A DNA stretch of 64,000 bases from positions 124,001-188,000 of the forward strand of contig NZ_JANHLK010000002.1 in the NCBI RefSeq assembly GCF_028682635.1, written 5' to 3'. Shown here piece by piece: positions 62,126 to 64,000 of the stretch. Made by a program: the position numbers and the translations under genes. Position 1 is the stretch's first letter. Every line of letters starts with the position of its first letter. Below the pieces are notes generated by a model, which searched no databases, was not told where the DNA came from, and saw nothing but the letters and a program-made list of their open reading frames with translations. Source of the DNA: Pseudomonas putida (lineage in GTDB: Bacteria; Pseudomonadota; Gammaproteobacteria; Pseudomonadales; Pseudomonadaceae).

Positions 62126-62159
62126 GTTCGATAAACGAACACTCAGTCGATTATCGAAT
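62126..62159. promoter_or_regulatory. Candidate PcaR operators upstream of pcaF
   Basis: GTTCGATAAACGAAC (62126-62140) matches the PcaR site at 13 of 15; on the other strand 62145-62159 keeps the 11-base core TTCGATAATCG. They are about 130 bases before the pcaF start. Confidence 0.65.
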
Positions 62160-62284
62160 TGTTTGGCCTGTGCCATGGGCTTAATCTTTAACCATTGCGG
62201 CGCTGCGCATCGGCGCCTTTTTTACTACGTCGAAATAACAAACGGGAGCTCGCTCTGCGTGATCTCGAAGCCCGGAGAAGCATG

Positions 62285-63487
<1,203 letters not shown>

Positions 63488-63524
63488 CGCGCTCTGCCAC
63501 TAACAAGAAATCGAGGAAAGCTTC

Positions 63525-64000
63525 ATGACTGACAAGCCTGGTTACCGTCGCCCGCAGGAAGGCACTCAGCCTGAGTACCTGCATCCGACCTACCAATCCA
63601 CCAACCTGCGCTCGCCGTCCAAGCCATTGGTGTTCTTGCCGCATTCGTTGTCGGAAATCACCGGTCCGACCATTGGTGCCGAGCGCGTCAATGAGAAGGA
63701 TAACGACCTGACTGCCCAGCATGAAGGCGAACCACAGGGCGAACGCATCATCATTCACGGCCGTGTGCTGGATGAGAACGGTCTGCCGGTGCCGGGGATC
63801 CTGGTGGAGATCTGGCAGGCCAACGCCGCCGGTCGCTACAACCATGCCCGTGACCTGCACGACGCGCCGTTGGACCCGAACTTCACCGGCACCGGCCGCA
63901 CCGTGACCGACGCCGATGGCTGGTACCAGTTCCAGACCATCAAGCCCGGCGCGTATCCGTGGGGTAACCACCACAACGCCTGGCGCCCGGCGCACATCCA
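63525..64000 (+). CDS. pcaH: Protocatechuate 3,4-dioxygenase beta subunit (5' part)
   Basis: The first 158 codons; the gene continues beyond the window. The N-terminus (MTDKPGYRRPQEGTQPEYLH) and the catalytic region (VEIWQANAAGRYNH with the first iron tyrosine; GAYPWGNHHNAWRPAHI with the second tyrosine and first histidine) are diagnostic. It forms the iron(III) enzyme PcaHG that opens the protocatechuate ring. GAGGAAAGC precedes ATG 63525. pcaG is expected just downstream. Confidence 0.95.
   Translation, partial: MTDKPGYRRPQEGTQPEYLHPTYQSTNLRSPSKPLVFLPHSLSEITGPTIGAERVNEKDNDLTAQHEGEPQGERIIIHGRVLDENGLPVPGILVEIWQANAAGRYNHARDLHDAPLDPNFTGTGRTVTDADGWYQFQTIKPGAYPWGNHHNAWRPAHI

Overview
The window is chromosomal DNA from a Pseudomonas of the fluorescens group. 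The evidence is high GC, the zwf-pgl-eda operon beside hexR, a braC-type branched-chain amino acid operon followed by a DUF2288 gene, the phaJ1 / lysophospholipase / fadD2 / fadD1 block that also occurs in P. aeruginosa, and dense short palindromic REP-type repeats typical of this group. No rRNA, tRNA, CRISPR, prophage or insertion sequence was recognised. Nearly all of it reads as core genome.

Layout. 1-3.4 kb: Entner-Doudoroff/glucose operon (hexR partial, zwf, pgl, eda). 3.5-5.6 kb: a PLP aminotransferase, a DUF3820 protein and a stress-type DUF2383 protein with a candidate sigma-54 promoter. 5.8-8.9 kb: a FUSC / DUF1656 / HlyD efflux trio. 9-14.4 kb: fatty-acid genes phaJ1, lipase-like hydrolase, fadD2, fadD1. 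14.5-20 kb: small housekeeping and stress genes (CsbD, YihY, peptide deformylase, GNAT, cysteine-hydrolase fold, SEC-C proteins, LEA lipoprotein, YchJ). 20.2-21.7 kb: two tandem OmpA-type lipoproteins whose leaders both form hairpins that bury the ribosome binding site. 21.9-31.8 kb: DUF1145, a collagen-like exported protein, a CopD-like protein, dinG, an agarase-like glycoside hydrolase, a serine hydrolase, a third OmpA lipoprotein with a triple WPFG motif, pdxH. 32-39.3 kb: slyB, nhaA, a cysteine-synthase-fold enzyme, an FAD dehydrogenase, a lipoprotein, and a divergent SDR/LysR pair.

39.5-45.1 kb holds the complete branched-chain amino acid ABC transporter (livK-H-M-G-F, bra type) on the minus strand, with a perfect palindrome in its upstream region. 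At 45.5-47.6 kb lies a large uncharacterised tubulin/FtsZ-superfamily GTPase, the most unusual gene here. Then come a beta-hydroxyacid dehydrogenase, an MHYT-GGDEF-EAL cyclic-di-GMP protein, an MFS transporter, rapA, three small proteins and pitA.

The right end (59.5-64 kb) starts a protocatechuate (beta-ketoadipate) cluster: pcaR, pcaK, pcaF and the 5' part of pcaH, with PcaR-type operator sequences in front of pcaR, pcaK and pcaF. Sugar catabolism (ED pathway), fatty-acid activation, branched-chain amino acid uptake and aromatic-acid degradation together describe a metabolically versatile soil or plant-associated pseudomonad.
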